A stretch of DNA of 64,000 bases from Arctopsyche grandis (lineage: Eukaryota > Arthropoda > Insecta > Trichoptera > Hydropsychidae). The translations under genes and the position numbers were made by a program. This document shows positions 24,734 through 36,445 of the stretch, in pieces. Position 1 is the first letter of the stretch, and every line of letters begins with the position of its first letter. The stretch covers positions 14,759,501-14,823,500 of the forward strand of contig NC_135362.1 of the NCBI RefSeq assembly GCF_051622035.1, read 5' to 3'. The notes below the pieces were generated by a model. That model was not told the origin of the DNA. It worked only from the letters and a program-made list of their open reading frames with translations, and did not search any database.

Positions 24734-24925
24734 GATGGTGTCGAAGGTGTCAACGTTGGAGATCGCGTCGACGAAATTGATGATGAAGAAATCGACGTTA
24801 TCGAAGTAGTTCTTCTGTAGGTCGACGATGATGTCGATGACGACGACGACGACGTGCTCAACATGGACAAAGCCGAAGATGGCACCCTCGAGTAGTAAGA
24901 AGGATAACGTCTGTACATCTTGGAG
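24734..24925 (-). CDS. Candidate Ser/Thr-rich coding exon, unknown protein
   Basis: From an ATG at 24,915 (24,913-24,915 on plus) the minus frame reads MYRRYPSYYSRVPSSALSML and then a 40-residue Ser/Thr-rich stretch ending in TRSPTLTPSTPS. It stops at a plausible donor (CAG|GTATTACAT, exon edge 24,734). A possible acceptor (CATACAG) lies at about 24,926, or the exon may begin with a 5' untranslated part. Serine codons are mixed (TCG, TCA, TCT, AGC), which argues against a simple microsatellite. I do not recognise the protein. The start and the gene itself are inference; a chance low-complexity frame remains possible. Confidence 0.35.
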
Positions 24926-25639
24926 CGGCTGTATGTGTCAAAAAGATTCAATAATTTTCCGCTCCACCGTTGCTTTGTGTTAGTTTCGATGAGAAAGCAC
25001 ATGCCGAGATGAAAGCAGAAGGATTTTAGGAGTCTTGGAGTTTTCGTTTACGGGGAGGTTCAAGTGGTGGCCGAGCCGAAAGAGGTCCGAAAATAAACCC
25101 TTGGTATTTCAATTATCGGAGCATTTCCCTCGGCTAATGCCAGACATGCCTTACACTTTTCAAACGAAAGTTCAGACTGCGAAGCATGGGTTAGAAACGT
25201 AAAGGTCTACTGGCAAAAGCGAGTCGAGTAATTTGCACATGTAATATTCATTTTGAGCCCGAACTGTTGTACTATTATTACGGAAACGTATGATTTGCTC
25301 GATATATTTACTAAGTCAACATACGAATTTGACAAAATTAGACGACGTGGTTATTTACATACGTACATGTCGTTACATTCGAGAAATTTGGATAAATATT
25401 ATGTGGATATTTCCGAAGTTGACTGGGAATCAAGCCAGTGACGGATCGTACGTAAATTAACCACTTTAACCGATGCGATACAGCTGTGGTTATTGATGAC
25501 AAGTAATGCATAAATTTAAATCATGAATATAATACTAAACGCCTGTTTAGTATTATGGTCATAATTTGCCTGAACGTCTGTTTGTACAATTACACATTGA
25601 ATAAATTAAAAATACATAAATAAAACAAATAAATGTGCA

Positions 25640-25920
25640 GACATACCGAGTGGTACGTGGCACGTGTTTTTATTTCTTATATGCAAAAAAAAATATATGG
25701 CATGCCTAGTCTGTACCGTCGCGATTCATTCCAAAACTCACCCGCTGGAGTGTTTTCGGAGTTTTATCTATGTATTGACAGTGATCGGTAGCGGTGATTT
25801 CTTATATTTGAATAAATGTAGGAGAAACTGGTTTAAATAATAAGATCGTACGAATTAACATTGACATAAAGATACGCCTATCACAGCTGGAATCTACCTA
25901 GGCGTGACGTGCCATACTTT
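25640..25920 (+). mobile_element. 'GGCGCNGACACA' family copy
   Basis: GACATACCGAGTGGTACGTG at the left, CTGGAGTGTTTTCGG and TTGACAGTGATCGGTAGCGG in the middle, and CTACCTAGGCGTGACGTGCC at the right follow the order of the intact copy at 3,452-3,727. The outermost bases have decayed. Confidence 0.6.
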
Positions 25921-26118
25921 TGAGTTAATAATAATTTGTAGGTCAATATTTTATAAATGAATAATTAATGATTAATAAATTACTGAAATAAAAAAAACTT
26001 TCTCAAAATATTGATATTTAAATTTTTATTTTTAATAAATAAATTTATATGTAATTTTTATAAAACATTGAATTAAATTAATTATTTGCAATTAATAAAT
26101 AAAAGAAATTTGTTGACC

Positions 26119-26519
26119 CAGCTGCTTTTAAATTTCGTCTTACAGTTAACATTGTTCACGTTTAATCAGTTTTTACATTAAATAAATAAATATTTGATAA
26201 TTAAGCATGCCATTTTTTCAACATTAACATTAACTTTCGAAAACTTCAGATTTCTTTCCTACTTGCTTTAATTTATTATTGGAAAACCAACGATTTTTTT
26301 TATTTAACATTTTCAACTCAATTGTAAATCTTTATTAAATAATCTATGTAAACACGCAAATGTTTTGGAATTAGGGAAAAAAATTAAACAAAAAAGTAAG
26401 AAAGAAATCTGAAGTTTTCGAAAGTGAATGTTCAAGTTAAAACGGCATGATAAATTATCAAATATTTATTTATTTAACGTGAACAATGCGAAGTGAAAAA
26501 CGAAATTGAAAAGCAGCTG
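26119..26519. mobile_element. Foldback element, arms about 135-155 bp
   Basis: CAGCTGCTTTTAAATTTCG at 26,119 pairs with CGAAATTGAAAAGCAGCTG ending at 26,519. The homology continues inward (ATTGTTCACGTTTAA; AAATAAATAAATATTTGATA; CTTTCGAAAACTTCAGATTT) with small mismatches and indels, leaving a central spacer of about 100 bp. No coding potential. Confidence 0.75.
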
Positions 26520-28014
26520 CTCTTGTAACTCAAACGAATATAAATGTGAAGTTAAAAGCACGCAACAGTAATTTATTTCACATAACAGTTTTAAAATGTA
26601 TTGATTAATGGGTTTCTTTTTCAGAATTACATAAGCGATGGAAAATTATATGGCATGATGGAAATAATAAACTAATTCCACTCACAAAAAATAAATAAAA
26701 CAGTCATCGATTTTAAATCATTGAAATTGCTTTGAATACATGTTCATATCTCGACAGTTATATTCCATAAATGTATATAAAAAATAAATAAATTTCACCA
26801 CAAAACAACAAAGACCTTGACCATCAATGACAAACAAAGAAACTTTATACAGCTTTTTTTTAGAATAATCGGGGCACGACACACATTTTTAAATACACAC
26901 AATTTTACGTAGTGTGAATATTTGCGTATTTCAAGGTTCCCGCAAAAATAAAAACGTGCGAACGCGTCAAACGGGGTGAGATGACTTCGTCAAAAGAAAC
27001 ATGATTTTATCGATGGAGGAAATGAAAAAGATTAAAAAGCGGAATTAATTACAGTGTCGTCATTCTCAAAATAGACGGAAGGCGTAATGGATTAATTCGC
27101 ATTTGAAAATATAACTGGGCCATCCGGGAGTCGAATTTAGCATATGCAATATTGCACGTTTTGAACGTCAATTTGCGTGTGAAAACCGAATAAAAAGATT
27201 AGTTTCAACACTCGCGAGACGAGTCATTCTAACACCCATTCTAACACTTGTAGACTTTTAATGTCGACGAACGTTCAAAGAGATTCGTTCGCCAAAAAGG
27301 CAGAGACGTCCACGCAATTGAGAAACTTTCAAGTAAGCAACACAAAGGATGAAAACTATTGAAATTTAATTTATTTCGCGAGTCTTCGCGAGATAAATCG
27401 TCTAAATCCTAAACGAATTTGCAAAATCAAAGCCGAAATTTACACATGAAACGCTATTTAAATTAATGTTAAAGCGAATAATAATAAAAAGGAAATTGAC
27501 AATACGAGAATTGGAATAGCACTTGTTAGTAAAAGAAGGAATTGTTTGATTTGAAGGAGGCAATTTGATGAAAATTGGACAATTTTTTTTTGTCCGAAGC
27601 AAAAATGAATATTGTGTTAGTAATAATAAAATAATGAAAGGGCAAAGGACTTATTGCAAAAAAGAAAGTACCGAAATTTGGCGTCGGTGGTGTGATGTGT
27701 GTGTGTGTCGGCGACCAGACAGACGATCGATGTGGCGCTTGAACTGGCTCTGGCGGGGACTCCCCTACCAGACTCGCGATTCTCTATCCGGAATAACAAC
27801 GTCACGGGAACACCGTGGACAAAGCACTGTCCAAAATTCAAACTTTTGTTCCTTGAAATCTATTAATGCATCCCACGTACTTCACCTTTACGAATCAGTC
27901 GGCCGAATGAGTTCATCAGACTCTCTCGTGAAAATTTTGCATTGCCTTTTATACATATGTACGCTGAATTCAGTAATACATATCTTGCAAGTGCAAGAGA
28001 AGTGTGGCGAGAAC
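26520..28014. other. No gene recognised
   Basis: Positions 26,930-27,780 are GC-richer than the surroundings and look unique. A 150-codon frame at 27,565-28,017 and opposing frames overlap, and none resembles a known protein. Confidence 0.35.
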
Positions 28015-28528
28015 TAGGGATTGCAATACCGGTAAATTGGAGAATTAACTGGTAGTTGCCGGTAATTATTTTTATCGCAAATTTAGTGCATATACAGACA
28101 CATATGTAATATATACTAGCTGAACCCGGCATGCGTTGAAATGCCACAATAACGCATGCAATTCCCGTTCCCGTTTTTGGGCGATTTTTTTTTACAGAAA
28201 CCGTCGCGGGCATACACACAATAACTCCTGTAAGTTTCGTCGCAATCGGTTGAATGGTATAGGAACGCATAAGTGACAGACAAACATTGATTTTTTTTAT
28301 ATATACATATATGTATGTATATAGATAAAAATAGACGCGATGTATGTTTCAGGCTATGTACATATGCGGCGAATGCGTCGACATATATGACATTTAATTT
28401 AGGCTAACGTTTTTTTGGAAAAGTAACCACATACCGTCATCGACGATTTTTTTATTTACCGGTAAATACAGGTAGTGGGAAAAATTATTTACCGGTAAAT
28501 AAAATTTGATGGTAAATTGCAATCCCCA
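28015..28528. mobile_element. hAT-type element with TTACCGGTAA subterminal motifs
   Basis: The left end TAGGGATTGCAATACCGGTA is inverted at the right end (ATTGCAATCCCCA). The flanks GCGAGAAC (28,007-28,014) and GTAAGAAC (28,529-28,536) agree at six of eight positions, consistent with a decayed 8-bp duplication. ACCGGTAAA motifs occur near both ends. The interior has no transposase and is occupied partly by a retroelement-like tail (28,117-28,330). Confidence 0.7.
28117..28330 (+). repeat. Retroelement 3'-end-like repeat nested in the hAT element
   Basis: CTAGCTGAACCCGGCATGCG, then TTTCGTCGCAATCGGTTGAA and ATAAGTGACAGACAAACATT, is the pattern of common insect repeat tails ('TTTCGT..AAT.GGT..A....TA......GACAGACAGACA'). 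The class is uncertain. Confidence 0.45.
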
Positions 28529-28639
28529 GTAAGAACAGACTGAAAATTGGACATGCTCCTGATTTCCAGCTGTGGGACGAAGGTTATTCTTCAAACGTTG
28601 GATAAAATTAGCGTTGTTCATTTATTTCTGGATTAATTA

Positions 28640-28900
28640 TGTGGACAAATTAAAGAGAAGGTGGTTAGAGAGGATATTTGGCACATTCAATATTTCAAAC
28701 AAATAACGATAGAATCATAATAAATTGCTTTTGATGAACGACTTTTTAGCCACTAACAGAAATATAAAAGTTCCGTCGTGTACTATTTTCTGCTTTATGG
28801 TGCAGAAACACAATCCTACGGCACGGCATGCTTAGATAGACTCCAGCTGTGATTTTATTATTTCGACAAGTTTCTGCGGTTGAGTAGTACAAAATTACTA
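28640..28900 (-). repeat. Reverse copy of the 3.4-3.9 kb composite repeat
   Basis: The minus strand carries ATCACAGCTGGAGTCTATCT, GCATGCCGTGCCGTAG, then CTAAAAAGTCGTTCATCAAAA and CCAAATATCCTCTCTAACC, in the same order as 3,650-3,860. The match covers both the 276-bp core and its flank, so the two were copied together. Confidence 0.6.
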
Positions 28901-30753
28901 TATAGGTACATACGTCATTGGAAACGAACCATCGGCAATTTAATGCCAAAACTTGATGATCGCGTCATTTTTGCGACCATTTATGTTTATTCCGATGATT
29001 GTTTAAAATAGATGATGCACTTTTTGCTTTAACTTATATGTATACGTACATGACGTCATCGAAGATTTAAAAATTCGCACTTCAGGGTAAAAAATCAGAG
29101 ACAGTCAGTTGAAAAGTCGAAATAGTTTCAATGACTTCAAACTTATTGAAATAAGAGTTTTTGAACTGAAACTGCCTATATCATTGAGGAAAACGTTCCT
29201 GCTCTCACTAGCTTGTACAACGTATCTTTAACGCACGTTACTGCGTACCTACATATACTGTGAATAATATATGTACATATTTGTTTATTTTAGAATTTAA
29301 CAATGAATTAATTTTGCGTACAAAAAACGTATTTTTATACATAAAACTGTGCATGTGTGTGTACTATGCTGTGGTTGAAAACATATTTGAGTTTATATAT
29401 ATAATATAAAAAATATCGATCAAATTCCAGCCAAAGGCACAGGGAGAAAAGTTTGATTTATACGTTTTCCTTTTAATATGAAAAAATAAAGCCCTTTGTG
29501 AGGACGTTTTTCATTCTTTATTAAAAATATTTTATTGGAATAGAAATATGGAAATCCCACAAATTCTGCCAGCAGTATTTTTAAACTTTGCGATATCAAA
29601 GGATTCGATCGAGTGCAAAGTTGCCTACAAAATAATTGGAAGGGAACGGATCCTATAACACCGAATGGGTATTAATATTACTGTATGAATTTAGAAATGT
29701 CTGAAATAACCGCACGAAAATACACAACGAATTTGGACAGCGAAAATAAAATTCCAAGTTTATCAAAGGGGTAACCGACGCTCAACGACGTCCAATTTAC
29801 AAAACTGCACAAATCTCATAATCTTGCAAAAACGAACAGATCCACGTCGGCCCTGGCATTGACGCAATTCGAGTAAAGAAGCTCAGTTAAAATATAACAT
29901 TGCAGCAGTGATGCTATTTGCGTAGCCATGAGCTATTCCATTGCAGATACATATATACCAGGGACGAACTGGACACGAACGAAATGGGAAAATCCACTGA
30001 AACACACTCTACATGTATGTAGGTACAAATGCGTATTCGTCTCGTGTATCAAATATCAGGAAAAATCCCTTTCTCACCCGCCAAACATGCATTTTCTTTC
30101 ATTTTAAGGGCATTAGTTGTAATCTTGGAAAAGTTAAATCTTCGACAACTTTGTAATCCAGGCCTCACTCTATTGTTTGTGTGTGAAAAGTGGAAACTTT
30201 ATCGTAGCGTGTGTCAAAAAGGCCATTAGCGACCGTAAAAGGTATGGGGTGGGTAGTTTTCTTTGCAATTTCTACACGAGAATCTTCATCGCGTGACGAG
30301 TAGCGTGTTCGTTCTGGCACGATAAAAACAATAGGGGTAGTAAAAGTGTTAAACGGTGAATTCGCAGGGTAGTGCAAAAAACATCGAAACAACGAGCTAG
30401 ATGTCCAGGACAAGCGATTCGTAGAATCAAAACACAGCAAATTTCCAAAGGCGATGCCATACCATATGAATAAGTTAACATATATTTGATTACTAAAAAA
30501 ATCAAAGATCTATTTGAATTCAATAATAACAGTTCCTAAAAAAATATCAACCAGATTGGGATGCCACTAGAATTATGCTGGATAGTATATATAGACCTTT
30601 ACGGCCCGTTTATGTTACCCAGCACTGCACATCAATAGCTCGGCATAGCACTGCACGGAAAATACTAATTCTATTCATAATATACTATACAGCACCGCTC
30701 ATGCTTATTTTGGACCAGTGCAAAGCAAAATTGGCTTACACAGTACGTACATA
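28901..30753. other. No gene recognised
   Basis: AT-rich; some GC-richer unique stretches at 29,620-29,900 and 30,000-30,450. Overlapping open frames on both strands without splice or homology support. Confidence 0.35.
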
Positions 30754-31231
30754 CATATGTTATAGTTGAAGTGTATCTTCCAGTTGTAATATATTTTGGT
30801 TAGTTGGAATATATTCCATCGAACCTGGTACCAACTACTGTTATAGTTGAAGTGTATTTTACAACTGAAAATACAGTTCAACTATAAGTTGGTACCAGGA
30901 TAGATGGAGAGGTTAGGTTTTCGTGAAAACGTCACTCGACTAGAAAATTATATAAGAGTTGGAAGTCACATTTTGAGTTATCGTAATACGTAATACTCTT
31001 TACCTTTATTCGTAATACCTAGTAAATATTAACGCATCATTGAATTCCAAAGAATCCGTAAAACCATCTGAGCTATCAAAACACAACTGTTATATTACAA
31101 CTGGCGCACATTGTTGAAAGTGCGCTTGTAGACATATAATTCACTAGTTGAATTGTTTTCAAATATGAATATGACCTAAAACGCAAATTGGAATATATTC
31201 CAACTGAAAATACACTTCGACTTTAACATAT
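30754..31231. mobile_element. TIR element with an internal palindrome
   Basis: The left end, with GTTATAGTTGAAGTGTAT and GTTGGAATATATTCCA, is inverted at the right end (TGGAATATATTCCAACTGAA, ATACACTTCGACTTTAAC). Inside, 30,827-30,900 is a second palindrome whose arms begin CCTGGTACCAACT and end AGTTGGTACCAGG and repeat the terminal motif. No coding sequence. Limits are approximate by a few bases. Confidence 0.6.
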
Positions 31232-31469
31232 AATATATACATAGTACATATGTATGTACATGTACATTACAAAGCGCGTCGATAGGACGCAATATTGCTT
31301 GCGTCGTATTAATATTGATGATATGCTTTGTATAAATATTGATATGCACATGGCAACACTTTCATTAGTACGGGTGCACTCGCCACTATTACTTCACGTC
31401 ATGCGTGAATATTTCCAGTGGCCAAAAAAAAACTATACTGTTGATTGATACTGTAACGTAGATAATATG

Positions 31470-31745
31470 TAATTGCTGCTCGTAGTCCACTGGTTTACCA
31501 TCACTAAGCACCTGATGGCGTCAAAAAGGCCTCAACATATTAACAAGCTGTAAACAACAGCCAATAAGGACTCGAGGTCCAACGACCAATGACCTATATG
31601 TGCCGGAGTACATGCTGTGTATAAATATTCAGCGGTTTTAAGTCGACGGACCAAGAACAATTAACTACTTCTACTCGCTGCGTCTTTCACTCCCTCTACA
31701 CGTCCACGCTACAATACGTTTCGGTGTCATGTACTGCTGTATAAT
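31470..31745. repeat. Dispersed repeat paralogous to 40,735-41,080
   Basis: CAACAGCCAATAAGG at 31,555-31,569 and TGTGTATAAATATTC downstream match 40,746-40,760 and the segment after 40,939. The paralogue carries a MITE exactly after AATAAGG, so this copy acts as the empty site. Ends are not defined. Confidence 0.5.
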
Positions 31746-34700
31746 ATGAACAGATCGTGTCAGCTACTGCTGTTTCGGATACGTCACATATAGAATTTAT
31801 AAAAGAATATTTTTCATACTGTTTACGTACTAGTGTTAATTAACTAGTACTAGTGTAAATTAACCTTACATATTCCCAAATATTTCACATAAACAAAATA
31901 GCAACAGCATTTTATTATATAATAAACTTACACGGTTTTTTGATATTTAACCTTTTCACAGGCATATATGTAAGTACATACATACATACATATCTGTACA
32001 TATGAAGACCCTCGCAACGCCTATCTGTGGGGGCGCTAAAAACGCCCAGGAAAGTTAAGGACTTATGTACATATGTAGTATGTGTATACGCATATGAATA
32101 CACAATACAAAGTCTACACATTAATAAGAACGAAAAATCGTTTCCAATCACACAATACAAACTTCAAAACCAAACGATAAAGTTCGAAAACAGACTTTAA
32201 TCGGTATACTATTATCAGGACAACGGTATATTGCTTACGGAAATATTTACAAGAACTTTCGACGGTACAAAATCTAATCACATTTAAATAATTTATTTTC
32301 AGCATTTGAATTTCCTACGCATCGTATCTTTCTACATAAATCGTGCGGGAGGAAAAAAAACACGATTTGCATTATAAATTTGCAGACATCAAGGCGATCG
32401 AGCCGGCACACATAATTAATATTTCAATTTTGCCGATAACATCTAAAGACCACCTCCAGGGGAAACCCTTCCCAGTTATAATAGTTAAGTGGGTGTACCA
32501 TTACGTGCAAAATTTTCGCTAAAATTCAAAATGTCACCCCGGTTTATGCGCAAAAAATAATTCACCTGTAATTAAAAGCACAGGGCTGTAAATAATATTG
32601 TTAATTTTTATTTTTTTTAATATAGCTATACGAATAGCATAATTTGCTTTACCTTGTGTTTCAAATTCATTGCGATTTCGTCTTCAATTACCGCGGCCAA
32701 GGTATATAATTCAATTTAATGTCGCATGCGATAGTGAATATCATGTACTAAAAAAGAAAATTTATAACGCGCATTTAAAATATATTTATTTGTTAAAAAG
32801 GCGATCAATATTTTTCGTGCAATCATCTTGCAATTTCTCAACCGTAACAAAATGACTGGCAAACAAGTGCGGCAGTTGATAAATCATGGAAGCATTCATA
32901 TAACGACGACTTATCTTTACAACATTAAAAAAAGTCATAAACTAAACTACTACGCGTTGATAAGAAGATATATGTATGTGATGCTACAAGCGCGTGTAAA
33001 ATACGCATATTATGATGCAGATCATGCCAGACAGTATGATTATTAGACATTGGATGGCCATTAGAGCAATGGCAAATAATAATACACGTTCCAACAGTGC
33101 AAAAAATCTGATAAAAAAAAAAGGTTTTTCTACGAAATTAACAATAGCAAATCCCTCTGCCCCGACTCCTATCCGCAGTCTAGTCGTGGCTTTTTTTATT
33201 GCTCCTTTGCATTCGACACTTTTGGAAAGTTTATTATTATATTCCAATATCCTAATGGCCATCCTGCCTATAATGATCATATGCAATCTTTGTCAACATT
33301 CATATTGACCAAACGTGAGGAGTCCACTCACGAAAAGATTCATCGCCGATAAATCGTTGCCTACGAATTTTGCGTAGTAGGAGACGCTACGACAGACACA
33401 ACGAAAGATTCATTGAAAAAAATTATTAAATGCAATTTTCGAATGGAATTTAAGTAAAAAATTGACGAAAGGGCGGTAAAAAGCCGAATTTGGTAAGCTA
33501 GCTGTCATCGTTTCGATCTGACACAAGATTCCGGTGTAATTTTTATGAGTTCGTTAATGATTAAACTCCTCTAACTTCATGTCGGAAACAAAAGCTTACT
33601 TGAATGTAACAACCCCCCCCCCCCTCCACTCCCGTATGTCGGTAAAATATCAAAGTGACATGAAGAGTGAAATGGTTCAAAATCATATTTAAAAAAATAA
33701 AACCCGGATGCATTATCACGATACTAACCTATTACACTGTCAATATGGATCGCGATAGGCGTGGATCGAGTGATAATAAGTATTTAAAATTTAATAAATT
33801 TAATAAGTATTTGAAATTTGATTTCGCTCCGGCTTGAAAGTTTACTAACACTAATAATGACTTTATCCACGATTAATCAAAAAAAAAAAAAATCACCGAA
33901 TTGACTCTTCTTTAATAGGCTGCTAGCGACATCCTCACGACTCTAAAATATAGCAACGAGTTATCCTATGGAACAGGTTATTCTCGCTTAGGAATATAAA
34001 TGTACAAACATGTGTTTATTAAAAATCCATGACGCAAAAGTAGCTCAGATGAATGACGAAACGTTGAATTAGAATGACTGAAGTGGTGAGATGTCTGTCG
34101 TTCATTAAACATCATCATTAGAATAATTAAATGAATCTCGAGTGTGCGAGGGACATCTTTTAGAAAGAGTGCGAACTAAGAGGTGAGAATTCGGTTTATT
34201 TTCAGATTGTCACTACGCGTTCGTTTTTAAAAAGCATATAAAGCACCCGTCAGATGTCGTGGCGTTTCACAAAATATACATGATTAGATCCCGTAGGAAT
34301 AAAAAAGTATATAGCATCTATCGTACAGGCAATAAATTTAACTTTACGAGTATTTTGCACTATACGAGGCGAAATTCGCGCAGACAAATTTTACAAGACG
34401 AAAAAATATAAACACGAATCTTATGATTTTATTTGTAAACGTACGTATTCGATAAAAACTTATACAAACAACATAAGTCACATTCGAAATACGTCTTTTA
34501 TGAAAATAGATATGTACATACGTTCAAGTGACACACAAATTCTTTTTACACAAAGTACGTACGTACATATGTTATAATACAGAAATTCGAATATGTATTT
34601 ATTTTTGTGTCCAAAATTCAGTTATAACGAAAGCATAAATGTGTAGTTTGTGGAGTGTACGTACGTACATACATATGAATATTATATTTCATTTTACATC

Positions 34701-35234
34701 ATATTGTGAGTCACATTTAGAGCATTTTTAAATATTTTCCATGCAGACTTTTTTGCAAAACTACGTCTATAAAAAAAATCCATAACTGTTCGAAAAAAAA
34801 AACATCCCAATAAACCAAGAAAAAGATTATATTGTTGGACATAAAGACGAACATATTTTGAACTTATATATGTATATAAATCTTCCCTGTCCCAACGTAC
34901 CATCCTCCACAAAGGCTATAAGATACGTACATAATTTTAAGGTAACTTCCAAATTTGCAATTAGTTCGGCAATAGAGCGTCTGACCTGTCGATATGGGGC
35001 TCACAAAACCCACCGAGATCGATTTTAACTTTATTTTTCTTTGTTCATTAATTTAAAAATTTTATTCTAATAATGCACCCGATGAATATTTCATCGGGGT
35101 TAAAGTACATATAATAAATATAAATATGACCTAACCATAACTAACCTAATCTAACCTAAAATCAATGAGCCGAATTTTTTGCGTAAATTAAATTACATTT
35201 TTCGATTAGAGTTTTAAGAAGTTAATTGTTCATA
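31746..35234. other. No gene recognised
   Basis: AT-rich with many ACATATGTA microsatellite patches and a C12 run at about 33,613. Opposing 98-100-residue frames at 32,984-33,308 overlap each other and look accidental. Positions 33,310-34,250 are less repetitive. Confidence 0.35.
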
Positions 35235-35344
35235 TTTATTTATCTATTTAAAACGTACAACCAATTACAAATTAAAATCAATGACTATAATATAATACTC
35301 TTTCATATGCATTTTAATTATTATAATTTTATTCCACAGAGGTA

Positions 35345-35525
35345 TACATTAACACCCTTCAAGAAGGCACTTATGTTATAACTTATAAGCACCCCTAATG
35401 TTTTCAGGAAGGGCATTATACATTTGAACACCCCTGTGGAAAACACCTCCTGCAGTTCTTGCTTTCTTAACTCTACCCATAATTAATTTATTCTTATTTC
35501 TATTTTTTATTCCAAGCACCATTTT
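35345..35525 (-). pseudogene. LINE C-terminal and 3' end fragment
   Basis: The minus frame reads RVKKARTAGGVFHRGVQMYN followed by ALPENIRGAYKL and a stop near 35,376. This resembles the extreme C-terminus of several LINE families ('..F..G...YN.LP..I'). It is joined upstream to a half copy of a foldback repeat (35,528-35,633), so the longer open frame is a chimera. Confidence 0.5.
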
Positions 35526-35527
35526 TT

Positions 35528-35633
35528 TTTTTTGATCTTTCGACTTAAGATCTTTCGATTTTCGATCTTTGCCTTCCGATATTTGCGTTTTCTGTCGTTT
35601 AACATTCTGTCTCGTCACGGAGACCGATAATAT
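35528..35633. repeat. Half copy of the foldback element found at 55,705
   Basis: GATCTTTCGATTTTCGATCT, TTGCCTTCCGATATTTGCG and CTCGTCACGGAGAC follow the right arm of the 55,705-56,031 foldback in order, with a short duplication at the start. The other arm is missing. Confidence 0.7.
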
Positions 35634-36115
35634 TATTACAATATAATTCAATGCAAGGTATTCCGTCTGTGTGTCTGTCTGTCTGAGATAACGCTCGCCG
35701 TACTATAATAGTCGTTTCGATTCGACATACATATGTACATATGTACGTCACAGCTAAACAAATGCCAAAACATATATACGAATACAATAACAAAAGAAAA
35801 AAACTTCTATATATATACTATTTGCTACCAATGTTTCCTCTTGGCAGAGAATTTGTCGCCAACTATTGAAAATTTATTTAATTGAAACAGGTAGCGGTCT
35901 TTCTCTCTTTCTTTCTAGGTTTTAATTGTGTACGTGTGAGCGAGACACACAAGGATGCGAAGTTTCAAATAATCAAATAATTTTTCAACATGTATCATAA
36001 ACATTTTGTATTCATTTGATTGATTGCACGAATTCGTGACGTCTCGTGACCTATATTATTGAAAGCGGATTTCTATTGTTTTTTGTTACTATTCCATTTA
36101 TTTTAACTCTGCAAA

Positions 36116-36445
36116 ATGATAACGGACAGTGAAAGTGACGAAAGCGAAATAATAGCTCCTCGCCGAGGAACTCGACAAATCAGCAGCTCTACTGATTCTG
36201 AAAATGAATTTATCGACAATAATCAATTCCCAAGTAATAACTCCTTATATGACTTTGACAACGAACCCGAAATTGACATTGATAATGAACCCGAAATTGA
36301 CTTTGATGATGAACCCGAAATTGAAGAGCTTTTATTTAAAAAATGGATAAATATTTATAAAGCTCGATTGAAAAACAAATATAAATACGTATATAAAAAA
36401 ATGTTTCGTGCCACTGATGCTCTGGCGGTTCACAGAAAGTATTGA
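36116..36445 (+). CDS. Uncharacterised acidic 109-residue ORF, possibly transposon-derived
   Basis: The frame starts MITDSESDESEIIAPRRGTR and holds three tandem copies of a seven- to eight-residue unit (DNEPEID, DNEPEIDF, DDEPEIEE), then a basic tail. Such acidic, Ser-rich N-termini are common in piggyBac-like transposases, and CAAAGGGTTAA follows at about 36,530, but no catalytic domain is present. It could be a transposase remnant or chance. No splice signals were confirmed. Confidence 0.3.
   Translation: MITDSESDESEIIAPRRGTRQISSSTDSENEFIDNNQFPSNNSLYDFDNEPEIDIDNEPEIDFDDEPEIEELLFKKWINIYKARLKNKYKYVYKKMFRATDALAVHRKY

Noticed and set aside
27565-28017. 150-residue plus frame
   Set aside because: It starts in a T-rich run, overlaps opposing frames of similar length, ends at the border of a hAT element and resembles nothing known.
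32984-33308. Opposing 98-100-residue frames
   Set aside because: They overlap fully, have no known similarity and no splice or start context, and the coding strand cannot be decided.
34975-35020. tRNA-like stretch (TTAGTTCGGCAATAGAGCG)
   Set aside because: It resembles an A box, but no B box or closing acceptor stem follows at a suitable distance.
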